Assembly: GCF_016920785.2 (NCBI RefSeq) | Contig: NW_024609835.1 | Coordinates: forward strand, 83,610,243 to 83,674,242 | Source: Ixodes scapularis | Taxonomy: Eukaryota; Arthropoda; Arachnida; Ixodida; Ixodidae | DNA: 64,000 bases | Reading direction: 5' to 3' | Shown here: piece by piece, positions 23,881-35,784 of the stretch | How the letters are laid out: each line of letters starts with the position of its first letter | Numbering within the stretch: position 1 is the stretch's first letter | Position numbers and translations under genes: made by a program | Notes under the pieces: generated by a model | Database searches by the model: none | What the model was told of the DNA's origin: nothing | What the model saw: the letters and a program-made list of their open reading frames with translations, nothing else

Positions 23881-23948
23881 AAGCCGGTATTGATAAATAT
23901 TGGTCGCGGAACCATCATCAGTGAAGAAAGCATCATTGAAGCCTTGAA
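23881..23948 (+). CDS. D-2-hydroxyacid dehydrogenase, exon with catalytic Arg
   Basis: Encodes KPVLINIGRGTIISEESIIE then AL. The GRG motif holds the conserved Arg (codon 23905-23907) that binds the substrate carboxylate in this family. The acceptor is TTGCTTTCAG. The donor splits the last codon after two bases (GAA|GTAAGA), giving a phase-2 intron. Joined to the next exon the split codon becomes Asn. Confidence 0.93.
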
Positions 23949-24089
23949 GTAAGATTCATTTTTGTATTTTAGTTATTTTTTTGGAAAACACTGTTGCCTT
24001 GCAACTTGAAGAGACAAAGGTTTAAATGACCTCTTGAAACTTACTGCTGCATATTCTAGTGTTACTAACTTTGATTCTTTTGCTGAGGT
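23949..24089. other. Intron 2, start
   Basis: Intron 2 runs 23949-30141 and contains the tandem-TIR transposon, a gypsy remnant and a long fold-back described separately. Confidence 0.7.
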
Positions 24090-24098
24090 GTGCTAGAT

Positions 24099-25418
24099 GA
24101 ATCCCGGAGAAAAGCTCACCGGAGAAAAGCTCACCGGAGAAAAGCTCACCGGAGATAAGCTCACCGGAGAAAAGCTCACCGCAAAACCGGCGGATGCGGA
24201 GAAAAGCTCACCGATATTTTTTCTTCTTTTTATATGGAGGCTGTTGGATCGGTGCGTAACATAAATCAATTTATTATCATTAAAATTCGTCAGCTTTGTA
24301 AAAAATAAAGTGTCCTCTTTTGCAATATTTGTTAAGCTTAATGAGTATATTGCTCCCAAATTAATAATTGCGGGCCAGTGTTTTCTGTGGCTTACTCTCT
24401 AGGCAACGAAAGCTCAACTAAAATCTTTATGAACTTGAAGAACAGGAAAAAGTTAAAAAAACGGAATGATGACTGCCTAAAACCTAAAAATCAAAGGTGT
24501 AAATGCCGAAAATCCAAAAGGGTACGCACAACACCGCGGTGCCTGAAATTCTCTTTGAAGCTTTTGTTAACATTTGAAAACAGGATAAAACAGTCAATAG
24601 GATATCGAGGCTTCTTTCTTCCACGGACATGCACGCTTTCTAATCGTTCGTGCTGGTGTTTCTACACGTTCCCTTTGTGTGATAATGCCCTTCTACGGTG
24701 CGCCACCCATGACCTTCAGAGGTGCACACTGTCTCCGTTGTTATTCGTGAGCTATAATTGTCATTTGTAAGGTAGGTAGCGAATAGGGCGAGTTGGTAAA
24801 CGTTATACACGATGAAAACCGCTCAAACGACGAATATGGTGTGAAGACAACAAACACGACACGACGAAGCTGTTCTCGCAACTAAAGTTTTGTTAGTGAA
24901 ATTAACAGAAAGAAAACAGCGTAGCCGACACTGATTACATTAACAAACATCTAGGTAACTATTAGGCACTACACAATATTTGGAGCTCAAGCGATTCACA
25001 CACCGCTATTCATATTAGCTCTCAAAAAACAAACCTCTTTATCTGACAGAGCTACCGACGGCGCACCCTCAGCTGTCAATAAATCGTTGCCTTTTTTTAC
25101 CGGTGTACAATGTTCTGATTTTATACTTGCGGCTTCATTAATTTACAGAATGGGTGATTACTAATTTCCGAGGAATTAGTAAATATGCCTCAATGAACCT
25201 CAAGAATATTACAAAAACGAGGACATATATTTAATGAAGTGACGAATGCGAATTGTGTTAAATTGCCACGTTTTACGCAGAATCAAGCTAAGCTAAAAAA
25301 ATATCGGTGAGCTTTTCTCCGCATCTGCGGTTTTGCGGTGAGCTTTTCTCCGGTGAGCTTATCTCCGGTGAGCTTTTCTCCGGTGAGCTTTTCTCCGGTG
25401 AGCTTTTCTCCGCCGCCC
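24099..25418. mobile_element. 1.3-kb transposon with tandem-repeat TIRs and 9-bp TSD
   Basis: Flanked by GTGCTAGAT at 24090-24098 and 25419-25427. Each TIR (about 110 bp) is five tandem copies of the 15-mer GGAGAAAAGCTCACC, a spacer (GCAAAACCGGCGGATGC or its near match) and a sixth copy, then GATATTTTTT. In both TIRs the fourth unit from the outside is the variant GGAGATAAGCTCACC. The two arms therefore mirror each other unit for unit. A 9-bp duplication and long TIRs suggest a Mutator-like or fold-back element. The interior is AT-rich; a 130-residue + strand frame (24378-24770) has no recognisable domain. Confidence 0.85.
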
Positions 25419-25427
25419 GTGCTAGAT

Positions 25428-26345
25428 ACCCTTCATTAGTTTATCATATTACTCCCCGAACATTTAATCTAATTTGTTTACTATTATTTTTTTAAGATTA
25501 TTGAATCTCTACTATCGTTCTTAGATTATAGTAGCTATACGTAACTTCTTATCAGTCTTCTTTCCTACGTGTTTTGACACATAGCAATGATGTTTTAAAT
25601 CTCATGGCAGTGACTTGAGGCACAGAGTTGCTCTTCAAAGTACTTCTTAAATAAAAAAGAAACGCTGCTACATTTTGCTTGAAGTACCTTGTGAGGTGCA
25701 GGCTTAGAGACATATTAAATTGAATTAGGAAAGAATAACAACCCAACAAAGATGCACAACATACAGCAGAGAACAGAGGTGCACAACATACAGCCCACAA
25801 CCTGTGAGTTGTTTTCTGCAGTTTGCCGTGCCACTAAAGCTTTTGGCCTTTACCACAAAATCATTGATCTTGAATTGATTGCTCGTTAGAACCACTGCCA
25901 TTGTTTGTGGAAGCTTTTTATGCCAGTGACTCTCGTTGACACTGTACTAAGCATGCTATATTACATATTTTGTGCGTAGGACAGTAGGACAGTATGCCAT
26001 CTAGAAGGTTAACAGTGATCAAGAGACCTCTGATTTGTCAATATATACTCGGTGTCTCTATCCACTAACTATAGCCTTGCCAAAAAGGCTTAAATCAGTT
26101 CCGATGGGGTTAGTGCTGCTTCTGAGCTGTAGCAACAATAGCACCTGTTGAAGCATCAGCTTGTTTCCTGTGTGAGACCTTGCCTAAAGTCTTTTTTAAC
26201 AAGTTTGGTGCACTATGGCCTTAGTTGTTCTTGTACCACAATCGTAATCACATTTTTAACAATGAAAGCCAATGACGTCATGCACAGAATACATTGCCAA
26301 CTACTCGTTTACGTCTATTTAATGACTCTAAGCATGCAAAAGTAG
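25428..26345. other. No supported gene (intron 2)
   Basis: AT-rich unassigned sequence. A direct repeat (GCACAACATACAGC) occurs at about 25753 and 25783. Confidence 0.4.
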
Positions 26346-26509
26346 TGTTACATGTTTATATTTGCTAAAAATTTAAGTACAAAACGAGTGGGCTAGCGTA
26401 GCCCGCAGCCAAAATCATCCTACTGGCATTCCATCTGTCCCGTGCCCGCTGCACGTTTTCCCGCAGTGAGCTCTACAGCGGAATGCGGCAATCAGGCCCA
26501 GTCAGACCC

Positions 26510-26655
26510 AACAATGGCTTGTGATGTAAACACTACAAATAACCTTCCCCAGACATATTGGTGGAATTTCAGCACCCCAAACACCACTGCCAGTGCCTCC
26601 TTGTCGAACTGGCTATAGCTCTTCTCTGCTGCTGTCTTGGCAAAGGGCTGCACCT
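26510..26655 (-). pseudogene. Gypsy RNase H fragment (element D)
   Basis: The minus strand encodes SYSQFDKEALAVVFGVLKF and FHQYVWGRLF, the conserved helix region of gypsy RNase H, and then stops. It abuts the truncated 3' LTR directly, whereas in an intact element the integrase would follow. Confidence 0.65.
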
Positions 26656-27423
26656 CCTCGCTCACCCTGCCGGCACGGCAAGTCTAAGTTCGTTGGCATT
26701 TCGACGTCTGCCGCAGTCCCTGGTGTCTGCCGCAGTCCCTGGTGTCGCCCCGGCAGTCGTGCCCATATGTGTGGTGTGGTGCTGGCCTGGCATGGTCGCA
26801 TGCTGCCGCAACATGTGGGGCGTGCCGCACATGGCAAGTCACGATGCACCAGTCTGTTCATAAGGCTTGTCGCTCACTGACCAAGGGCTCAATTCGTCAC
26901 TGCTAGGTCAGGCATCTTCTCTCCACTCATTTCATCATCTCCGAGAATTACACTGCATGGGTCCCGCAGCTGGCCGCCATCTCCCCTGGAGCCCGAGCGG
27001 GCATAGAGCTTGCTAAGCTTCGGAGCCACAGCACTACCGGATCGTTGTTCCCGCTGTCTCCACTTCGCCTGACCTCAAACTTAACCACAACTTGCCCGGT
27101 CCCCACACGTTATCTTCAACGTTTACCGCTTTCTGCTGCGTCATCCCGCTAGTAGCATGCCAACTGCAATAGCACTACTCCTAGGAGCCTAATTGGCTAC
27201 TGATCACAGGATCGCTCCGTCCCCTGCTGCCTGCTGCAGGCCTATATGTGACGTCTCTAGGGAAGAGCTATTTTTAGTTGTCAATACGTCCAGCGTTGCC
27301 ACCAACAAAGACGACGACGATATTTGTTCGTACAAGCCCGACGGCACGTGGATTAAACAGAACGTTTGCACCTAAGCTTCCCAGTCGGTCACACCATCTC
27401 TTCCGTTTTTAACATCGAACGTG

Positions 27424-27995
27424 CTACACACATACATCCGTTCGTTGGGGTGCTTGGACAATGTCCTCGACCTTCTGGGATGCCGAATACAGACCGTCTT
27501 TGATGACGTAGCTCAGGTAGTCGACGCTTGATGCCCAGAAGGTGCACATTTGCCACTTCAGCTCCACCTGCACCTCTGGAGCTGCCCCATCTGCTTCCTC
27601 CAGCTGCTCCCCGAGGGACAGCGGCAGGTGCTGTCCCGAGTCGTTATCCAGTTGTTCAGCCCCCATGACCCGATGCCGCAGGTGGTCTCCATGACGGTTC
27701 CAAACTGATCCAGCTGCCAGCTGCACCTCGGCTGACGATGCGCTGGTGGTCGCCCCAGCAATCGCAGGCACCCAATGAGGTCCCGGCCTGAGATTCCTGG
27801 CCCAAACAGCATCTCCTGGCCGAGGTACCGGCTCTGTTCGTGCTGACCGGTCTTTGTATACCTTTTGCTGCAACTATCGGAACTGCACATTGCCCCGAAA
27901 ATCCGGCCGCAATAAGTCCAATGCTGTCTTCAAGCGCCGACCCATGAGCAGCTCTGCGGGGGTGCGTTCAGCAAGACCATGTGGTGTCGTCCGAT
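27424..27995 (-). pseudogene. Gypsy integrase C-terminal fragment (element D)
   Basis: Minus-strand frames give TPAELLMGRRLKTALDLLRP (about 27985-27915), then after a frame change RPGDAVWARNLRPGPHWVP and a region like VWNRHGDHLRHR. These match the chromodomain-less integrase tail of gypsy elements and resemble the corresponding part of element C (AELLMGRKLKTALNLLRP). The catalytic core is missing. Confidence 0.7.
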
Positions 27996-28209
27996 GTGTG
28001 AGCAGCACTCTGGCGATCTGACAGTGAAAATGTCTTCCTCGTCGCCAGTTGTTACATGTTTATATTCACTCAAATTTATGTACAAAAGGAGCGGGCCAGC
28101 CTGGCCCGCAGCCGAGATCATCCTGTTAGCATTCCATCTGTCTCGTGCGCGCTGCACGTTGTCCCACGAAGCGGCCACCCGGTGCGTGGTGCTAGCTGCT
28201 GCCACAACA

Positions 28210-28759
28210 GGTAGATAAGTAGAATATGATCCTTTCTGCAATCCATTTTAGTATATATACCTTCAGAATTTATCTTAGTTCACAAGTATTGCTGGAACTC
28301 CGCTTACACTAAAATATTTGGAATATATGGAGGTTTAAATTGCCCAGCAAGTAGAAGCGTAAAAATTTACTTTAGTATGCCCCAATACTGATGGATTCAT
28401 TTCAGATATGCCACATGCAAGAGATTACTTTTACATCCAGGCCTCTCAACAAAAGGAGTATGCAGTCTTATAAACACACACCTGGGAAATATTGTTTTTG
28501 TCAGCTGTCAGAGGCAAAAAGCTACATTTCTCAGGTATAGCTTATGCAGTTTTGCATAAGATTTATTTTTGGTGCATGCCAATTTCCACTTTTGTTCCCC
28601 TAAGGTAGATGTACAAGCAAAAATACTAATTTCATATCTGTACAGACTACCAAAACTTTCTGCATGCAACATGTTGCATTATGGGTCCTGGTTGGTTATG
28701 AAGAGGAGTGGCATGATTTCGGTTTTGATCGTCATAATGAGGAAGTAGTGCATCTCAAC
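28210..28759. other. No supported gene (intron 2)
   Basis: AT-rich unassigned sequence. Confidence 0.4.
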
Positions 28760-29061
28760 ACTTAAAATCGAAAGAATAAAACACGGAGTACAAGCACAGG
28801 AAAACCACATTCTTTCATGTAGCAACAACGTTTATTTTGGGCAGGAAAATTGAACTCTGAATGGGGTCCCAACAAGATAGGGCAATAAAAGGGGAAAGAA
28901 AACTGGGGGATGCATCCATACCTTTCCCCCCCTTATCACCCTATCTTAGTTGGGATCTCGTTCAGGGTGCCATTTTCCTGCCCAGAATAAACGTTTTTGC
29001 TGAATGAAGGAACTGATTGTCTTGTGCTTGTCCTCCGTGTTTTATTCTTTCGGTTTTAAGT
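28760..29061. mobile_element. Long fold-back (arms ~137 bp)
   Basis: Arms about 28760-28896 and 28925-29061 are imperfect reverse complements. The outer ends carry ACTTAAAATCGAAAGAATAA and its complement; inner phrases AACGTTTATTTTGGGCAGGA and TCCTGCCCAGAATAAACGTT match. The centre is a short AAAGGGGAAAG/CCTTTCCCC junction. Confidence 0.75.
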
Positions 29062-30141
29062 ATTCATGATCAACTCACTCGCTTTTACCAGTCTCAACAC
29101 TGCATGAAAATGAAGTCGGTGCTCGCTTGCATTGGACCCATTCATTTTCCTGAGAGCCCCCGTTAAAGCATGGATCTCCAGTGGCTGCAAGGGCCTGCCT
29201 AGGCTTAGCAAGGGGTAGGAGTACAGCCTGCCGCGTCCCACACCTGTCTGGTGGCCTGCAGTTACCACTCCAGAGTGCAGCATGACTCTTCCGGCCTGCG
29301 GATGATTTAAGAAGCCTCGGGCAGTGAGGAGCCGATAAAAGACGACTGGCCCATCGTAGTGCCGTTTTGCCAGCGCACAACCTCCAGCACGTCGGGAGTC
29401 CGAATAAACGTGCCTCAGCTTTCCATCCGTATTGGCGGGCAACGCCTACAGTATTATAAATTTAAGGAAAGTCACCCTAATTCGAAAATGCAAGCGCTGT
29501 ATCTGGTCTTGACGTGATATTGTGAAGTTAGGTTAGCAAGTTGAAACCGGAACCTTGTGGTCAATGGCTTCCCAATATGTTGTGCGCGACATTACGTCGC
29601 TAGGATCGCTTCAGTTTCAGAAGAGGTCTATGAAACGCCAAAAGAACTAAACTTGGACAGATTTTGGTTTTTCCACGGCATGCCTAATGTGCTGCAACTT
29701 TTGCTATTACAGAAATACCTAGGCTAAATGCAGTGCATATATGTCATACAGGAGAAAACACGGTATGCAGTAAAAGAAACTAACAGTCGTGAAGTTTCAA
29801 CCACCTAATTTTCAACATAATGACAAAGTCTGGGTTGTCTCAGTATAGATTGTGTATTTTCTAAAAGGGAAAATATTTTTTTTTATAAAAAAAGGCACTT
29901 TAAATAAAAAGATGCTTCCTTTGGGATAACGTTATCCATCCCTGTGTACTTTGAATATAAAAGTAAAGTGATAATTATAAAATTAATTACCTAAAATCCA
30001 CTAATATCATTTTGAAATATTCGCTTCAGCTGGCACATTTCAGTTAGAAATGGGCTGCTCGTCGTCAAATTATGAAAAACAGTTGTTAGAATTCATACAG
30101 CTAGGGTATGCCTGCTGACAGTTTTTTTTTTTTCTTTTCAG
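29062..30141. other. No supported gene (intron 2, distal)
   Basis: A 128-codon minus-strand frame (29442-29056) covers part of this stretch, but I recognise no domain and it enters the adjacent fold-back, so it is not called. The end is a long T-tract and TTTTCAG acceptor. Confidence 0.4.
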
Positions 30142-30226
30142 CAATGGTTGGATTTCTGGAGCAATTCTGGACGTATTCCCTAAAGAGCCGCTACCAGTTG
30201 ACAGCCCCCTTTGGTCGCAGCCAAAT
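30142..30226 (+). CDS. D-2-hydroxyacid dehydrogenase, exon with catalytic Glu
   Basis: After the first base completes an Asn codon, the exon encodes NGWISGAILDVFPKEPLPVD then SPLWSQPN. DVFPKEPLP holds the conserved Glu (30185-30187) that tunes the catalytic His in this family. The acceptor is TTTTCAG and the donor AAT|GTGAGT, phase 0. Exon length and motif spacing match related dehydrogenases. Confidence 0.93.
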
Positions 30227-30888
30227 GTGAGTGTCACATCTAGAACTACTACAGCTGGTGCCTTCACAGTTCGCAGTGTCATTGGTCCACATATTTTGAG
30301 ATATTGGCGACAACTGCTGTGGCTGGCAAAGGCGGAGAACTATATCCACTGGCTTTATTGCCTCCCCTTAAAGGAATATAGAAATGAAAATTAAAATATA
30401 CTGCTCAAGTTCAGAAGTGAGTTAAACTTGATAAACAAAATCTGCTAATGACAATCGCACGGTTGTATTTTGAATGGATGGCTACATTTTTCGTGCCAAA
30501 CGGCCGATTCCAGCCAGTACTAGAAGAGCAGCCATTGGAGAGCGCGATGTGTCTCAAGAGACAGGGCGCTTCCAGCACGATCGTGACATCAGGTTTACCT
30601 TCACGGGCGAAGCTACGGGGAAGCTAGCATGGTTCTGAGCTTCGCCACTTGGTGACATCAACGCGTAAGAACTTGGCCGTTCTGGAAAACAACACTCCCT
30701 GCTCCCCACAGGAGTTGAATAGGCGCGGGAGAGGAGGGAACTTCGGTTCGGCCAAGTTAGGATAGGGCTCGCACGCACGCAGCTTGCCGCCATACTTCCG
30801 CGGAGCGGCTCTGCTTTGATGGATAGTTCGACATAACGACAGTCAGTTTATTCCTTTAAAATAACGTCTTGGTGTCTGTTCAAGCAAA
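30227..30888. other. Intron 3, start; no other feature
   Basis: Intron 3 runs 30227-52179 and is the main transposon reservoir of the window. This first part is unassigned. Confidence 0.5.
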
Positions 30889-31690
30889 AAATTGGAGACG
30901 TTTACAATTCTCTGTAATGCCGAATTTGAGTGCAACCCTTGAGGAGGAGGAGAAGAATGTACAGCCCCTCCGTACCCTCCTCTCCTCCTTTCCTGCTCCC
31001 CTCCCATTTAGCGGGAAATTTCCTCTAAATTTGCCGGTAAATTTGGCGAAAATATCCTGCTAAATCTTGCGGGGAAATCTTTCTGCTAAATTAAGCGAGA
31101 AAATCTCCCGCTAAATTTAGCAGTAACATTTCTCCGCTAAATTTAGCGAGGAACCGTTACCACTAAATTTAGTGGGAAAATGTCACCGCTAAATTTAGCG
31201 GGAAACTTTCCGCTAGATTTAACAGAAAAATTTTTCCGCCAAATGTTGCAGGGAAGATTTCCCGCTAAACTTTACCGGAAAGTTTAGCAAAACATTTCCA
31301 GCTAAATTTAGCGGGGAAATTTTTCCATAAAGCAACGTGCGGTTACGCCGATGCCGACGGCAACGCCGCTCAAGCCGGAAACTGGTGCCTAAGTGCTGCG
31401 CTCTAATTCCGCTAAATTTAGCAGGGAAAATTTTCCGCTAAATTTAGCGGTGAAATTTTCCCGCTAAATTTAGTGGGATATTTGGTGAAAATTTTCCCTC
31501 TAAACTTAGTGGGAAACTTTAGCAAAAATTGCTCTGCTACATATAGTGGGGAAATTTTCCCATAATGCAACACGCGGTAACGCCCGCTTGCATTGTTACC
31601 ATAATGCATTCTGTGCGGTTACGCCAACGGTGACGCCGCTCAAGCCGGAAACAGGCGCCTAAGAGCTGCGGTCTAAAAGTCCAAGGACAC
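30889..31690 (+). mobile_element. Microsatellite-core repeat element, copy with GCTAAATTTAGC core
   Basis: Starts with the conserved GTTTACAATTCTCTGTAATG phrase and a degenerate TTGAGTGCAACCCTTGAGG. It ends GAGCTGCGGTCTAAAAG. The core is an array of GCTAAATTTAGCGGGAAA variants (about 31008-31330 and 31407-31560). An internal end-like block at about 31375-31408 (CAAGCCGGAAACTGGTGCC then TGCGCTCTAA) suggests two copies joined or a partial duplication. Confidence 0.65.
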
Positions 31691-31694
31691 CTAA

Positions 31695-32596
31695 AAGGGG
31701 CACTGACACATCAAAATCATATTTTTTTTATTGTGTGAAAGGATTGAAAACGATGCCTGGACATTACCCTCAAAATTCGAAACTTGGGAATTTAGTATTT
31801 TTGAAGTAAAAAAACAATTTCCAAATGCCGAATTTGAAGTTCCTGCGCAGTCCGCGCGAGTGGAGTGACGTCAAATTTTGAGGGCTCCTGAGAGTCGAGT
31901 TTCTTTCGCGCCTCCGCTCCGAAACGTGTCTCCGCGACCCAAAGCGAGGAAGTGAGAGGGGGAGAAGGGCCGGCGTCACGGGAACCACCGTACCGGGAAA
32001 CCGGTTTCCTGGTTGAGTGCCGTGCTGCCTATCGCTTCGAGCAGATGATGGTTCCCCGGCAGTGTTACAACCGAAACTACGATACACAGACACCAAACCC
32101 AGTTATTTTGGCCGTTTGACGATTTCTTTTTCGAAGTCTGAGAGGTCGTCGGGCACCTAAAAAAGACCACTTTGTCCGATTCCCCGACTCACCGATCGCC
32201 CTCTGCTAAATGCGTCGAGCGCCGCCATGTTTTCCGAGGGAGGATAAAAATCCAGAAGACGACAGTGCAAAGGACTCAGATTTTTGGCATTTCAAAAAGA
32301 AGGGCCGTAGTGCGTTCGCAGTTGCCTTAAAAAACGTGTTTTATGATTGCCGTTATTAAATGTTATAGGAATGTTGCCTACAAAGTTTCTAAATTTCATG
32401 ATTCTTGAAGTCACGAATTGAAAGAAGCGGGGAAGTGGAAAGGGGGAGAGGAAAACGGCAAAAATAAAAAAAAGCGCGCGCTCAAAACAAATTTTTTTTT
32501 TTTGCGATGCGTTTTTTTTTTGCGTGTTTATGACTACAGTTTGCATCGTTTTAGACAATAAAAAAAAAAATTACCTTTGGGGTGTCAGTGCCCCTT
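31695..32596. mobile_element. 902-bp MITE, TAA target duplication (PIF/Harbinger-like)
   Basis: Termini AAGGGGCACTGACAC and GTGTCAGTGCCCCTT, with TAA duplicated at 31692-31694 and 32597-32599. The interior has no recognisable transposase. It starts four bases after the neighbouring microsatellite-core element. Confidence 0.85.
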
Positions 32597-32599
32597 TAA

Positions 32600-34544
32600 T
32601 ACTTTTTATAAGTTGTTAATGCGAAACCATGCCGCCTGCGACGTATTGCTTCCATCTCGCATTGTCGGAGAGCCTCGTCCTCTTGCCGCCTAAGATGCTT
32701 TGAATCGTGATCCACTTGCGCCTCCCGACGGCCAAGCACGCGCTCTCGTGAAGTGGCCGCGCCGCGCTGAGCTCGGCCATGCAGCCACTCCGGAGTCTGC
32801 TCTAGCGGGCTCTGCTGGCTCGGCGGCCAGCCGCTCCCTCTTCCGGCGTTCCTTAGAACTACGCCGCACGAGAGCATATTGGACCCTCGTTTCTTGAAAC
32901 TATGATGCGCGCCAGCCAATGGGAGCCTATCCATCAGATTGGTGCTACAGACAACAGGCTTTGCTTCGTTGGAACAAAGGAGTTTAGGTGCCGTTTATTG
33001 CGGCTTTAAAAGCTGATAACGCTGGTTCGCTGCATAGGACAGTTAATGCTTTCGCATTAAAAATTGGTGTCTCTGTGGTGTGGCCAGAACGTGGTTGACA
33101 TATAGACAATAAGCTAGCTGCTAGAATTTACTCGCAGTACCCCTTTAAAGAGACACTGCGTTTTCAAAAAGACTTCAGACCTACCCAGACGGGCCACGCA
33201 TCACAAGTTGTACACTCTCCCTCAAGAAATTACATTATTGTAATATTTACACCGCGAGCTGCATTTGGAGTTGAGAGCGGTTTTGCTTGCTTGCCCACTG
33301 TGGATCAAAAGTGGCTTCCATTTCGAGGTCAGTGTTGCGGTGACATCAAAATGGGGGTCGTTTTGTCAGTTTTTTATTGGCTGGAAAGGGCACGAAGCAG
33401 AGAGAGAAAGGGACGGATAAAGCATCTTTATTGCACCAACTCTGGCACTATCGATAGAGGGTGGGATTTGAGGGTCTCCCTGTCCAGCACGTCCTCAATG
33501 CGCTCGGCTAGGAGTGGTCATAATTTTGACTTCGCAGCCCACAGACGAGTGACTGCCTTCCCGGCTCTTAGGCCGGACGAGGGGGGGGGGGATTGTTTGT
33601 AGCGCGAGCTGTACAAGATAGTGGACTAACTTGCAGGACCAGAGTGTGTGAGAGTTGAGCGCAGGCTAAACCAAACCGGATTGCTGGTTGCGGATCCTGG
33701 AAACCGCAATGTTTGTCAGGTCGTGTGATGTCACCGGTGATGTTTTGGGGCTTTTGCTAACCACGTTTTGAATCAAATATGTTTAGGGCTCCGTGTTTAC
33801 GGATAAATCTGAAAAACTCCGAAAAACACCCGCTGTTAAAATTTTATTCAATTCGGATTTATCCGATAAACTCCGAATTTTGATGTGCCGATGCGCCCCC
33901 CCCCCCCCCCCTTCCGATAGACTAAATTAAGACGGTATTTTATAATTAAGCTTGATCAGCGCAAAGGGTCAATGGTCCGGGAACATTGCCACCATAGTTA
34001 TCTTTAAAATCTATGTTCATTGACAAAAAGGGGTCTTATCAGTCATCTCGTCAAGGTTCAGAACGACATGTCATTGTGCATTCGGGTCACGAAAAAAGCC
34101 CCTGCATTGGCTTCCAGCTTGGGCCATACTATTTGTGTTTTAAGAGGAAGAGAGGAGGTGTTTTTGTAACAGCTAAAGCTATATATGAATCCTAGATATT
34201 GCATAAAATTGGAAGAGGGGCAGTTGAAACTTCCCTATTACATCTGTTCCTCTCCACCTCGCACGGGCGCAGGGTAGCATGGAATAGGATGGGATGAATA
34301 CGTGCTTCCCAGCGACTACCTCCAGGAGTTTATTTTTAAGGTGTTGACGTTTATCGAAGCCACAGATGTGCGCAACTTCTGCCGTGGGACAAATTAGCAT
34401 TGCCAATGGCAATGGCACCAACACCAAACCCAGCTGAAGAAATATTATTTGATATAAGCGCGTGTTATTTTTCCTTATCTAGCATACAAATACACCCGGA
34501 TATTATTTTTTTGTTTTTCATAAGAAACACTGCGAAATTAAGCT
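32600..34544. other. No supported gene (intron 3)
   Basis: A minus-strand frame at about 32760-32600 is rich in Arg/Glu/Gln (for example RRQEDEALRQCEMEAIRRRR). This resembles charged coiled-coil repeats but is too short to assign. A C-run lies at about 33895-33912, next to repeats of TCCGAA/GGATTTATCCG. No other feature. Confidence 0.35.
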
Positions 34545-34925
34545 CCGAATTTCGAAGATTTTGGAATCAGACAGAAATGAACTCCTATAAAAAAAAAGAA
34601 ATTCTAAACTTTCGAACTTCAGATTCAAATAAATTCAAAATCTTTGAATTTTTCAAACTTCAGATCCCAAGAAATTTAAAATTTCTGAATCTCTCGAATT
34701 TCAAGTTAAGAAAGTTCGAAGTCTTTGAATTTCTCGAACCTCAAGTAAAAAAATATTCGAAATATTTGAACCTGAACTTCTAGAAACGGTGAAAGCTTCA
34801 AATTTCTAAAATTAAAAATTCTGTAGTGTTCAAAAGTTGCGAACTTTTCGAATTCGAACCTCGGTATGGTTAGAAAATAATGAAACCTTTTGAATTCGAA
34901 CCTACGGTGGTCCGTGACGTCCCTA
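34545..34925 (+). repeat. TTCGAA-rich dispersed repeat, copy 3
   Basis: Same degenerate TTCGAA/TTTCAAAC composition as copy 2 and same orientation, ending GGTCCGTGACGTCCCTAG. Several phrases (for example TTCGAACCTCGGTATGGT) match copy 2 closely. Confidence 0.6.
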
Positions 34926-35784
34926 GTACATATGGATGCAAACCTGGATCGATCTGAACGGTGAGATGGAAGGGATGGCTCAACGCTGCACCTCCGGATG
35001 AGTTGGGGGGGTTCTAGTGTCTTGGATTCCTTAGTGGTGTACCTTTTTCTGTTATACTGTCATTCACACGTACACAAACTTAAGAGGCCTGAAATGAGGC
35101 CTCGGTCAGAACCTCGTCCTCAACAACTCACGTATCAACATGCCGCCGCCAACACCTTTAAAAGTTTGTTGTGCTTTCTTTTCTGCACTTTCCGTCGCAA
35201 GAATCATCCTGCTTGGTTCTGCCCGCCAAAAAACAAACAATCTTGAAGGAGGCAGTTCATAGCTGTCTTCTTGCATGGTTCCACCTTACATGGCGAGCTG
35301 GCACACTCTATTTGCCATTTTAGGAAAGCGCAGGCTACAAAACTGCTTCAGCAGGGGGAACTGTGCATCCCTACCAGAGAACGTTCAGCGTGGCTTTCTT
35401 GTCTTGGTGTGTGTCCTTGAAGCTGCAGAAAAAGCACGCAGAGAAGAAGAACCCCGACAGAGTGAGAGGGATCAGTCTCGTTGAAAATTAATACTAGAAA
35501 AAAGGGAAGGGGTGGAAAGGACCGCGTGCCCTCTCTTCGGATTGGCTGGACGATGGCGCCATATAAACTTTTGTCAAGATGAAAACGAAAACTACTACAG
35601 TCGATTTTGACTCCAGATGTCAACAATTGTTAAAAGTCGTAAAACCTTCTAGGGGACTCAAATGAGCGTCGACCCTAACCAAGACAAGGAGCTCCCACAG
35701 GGGGATCAGCCTGTCTCTTTGCCGCTGCCCGCAAGCGCCGGCTTCGCCTTCCTCCAATTTTCCTCGTTTCTCTTCGTCTAGCCC
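34926..35784. other. No supported gene (intron 3)
   Basis: Unassigned sequence between a repeat and a fold-back. Confidence 0.4.

Larger units (their letters stand above)
26346..28209 (-). mobile_element. Rearranged gypsy remnant (element D)
   Basis: The right LTR (28050-28209, starting TGTTACATGTTTATATTC and ending GCCACAACA on the + strand) is the 5' LTR for a minus-strand element. Adjoining it is AACTGGCGACGAGGAAGAC, a primer-binding site like that of element C. The left LTR (26346 to about 26466) matches but lacks the U3 start. Between them an integrase C-terminal region and an RNase H piece lie in the wrong order, and gag, protease and most of the polymerase are missing. It is a deletion and rearrangement product, non-autonomous. 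Confidence 0.75.

Noticed and set aside
24107..24220. Tandem 15-mers as a CRISPR-like array
   Set aside because: Units are contiguous without unique spacers and mirrored at 25302-25413, so they are transposon TIRs in a eukaryotic intron.
24378..24770. 130-codon + strand frame inside the tandem-TIR transposon
   Set aside because: Lys/Arg/Cys-rich with no domain I recognise; could be chance in AT-rich DNA.
29056..29442. 128-codon minus-strand frame
   Set aside because: No recognisable domain, and its 3' end enters a fold-back; not enough to call a gene.
32600..32760. Arg/Glu-rich minus-strand frame as part of a charged-repeat protein
   Set aside because: Too short and without flanking coding sequence.
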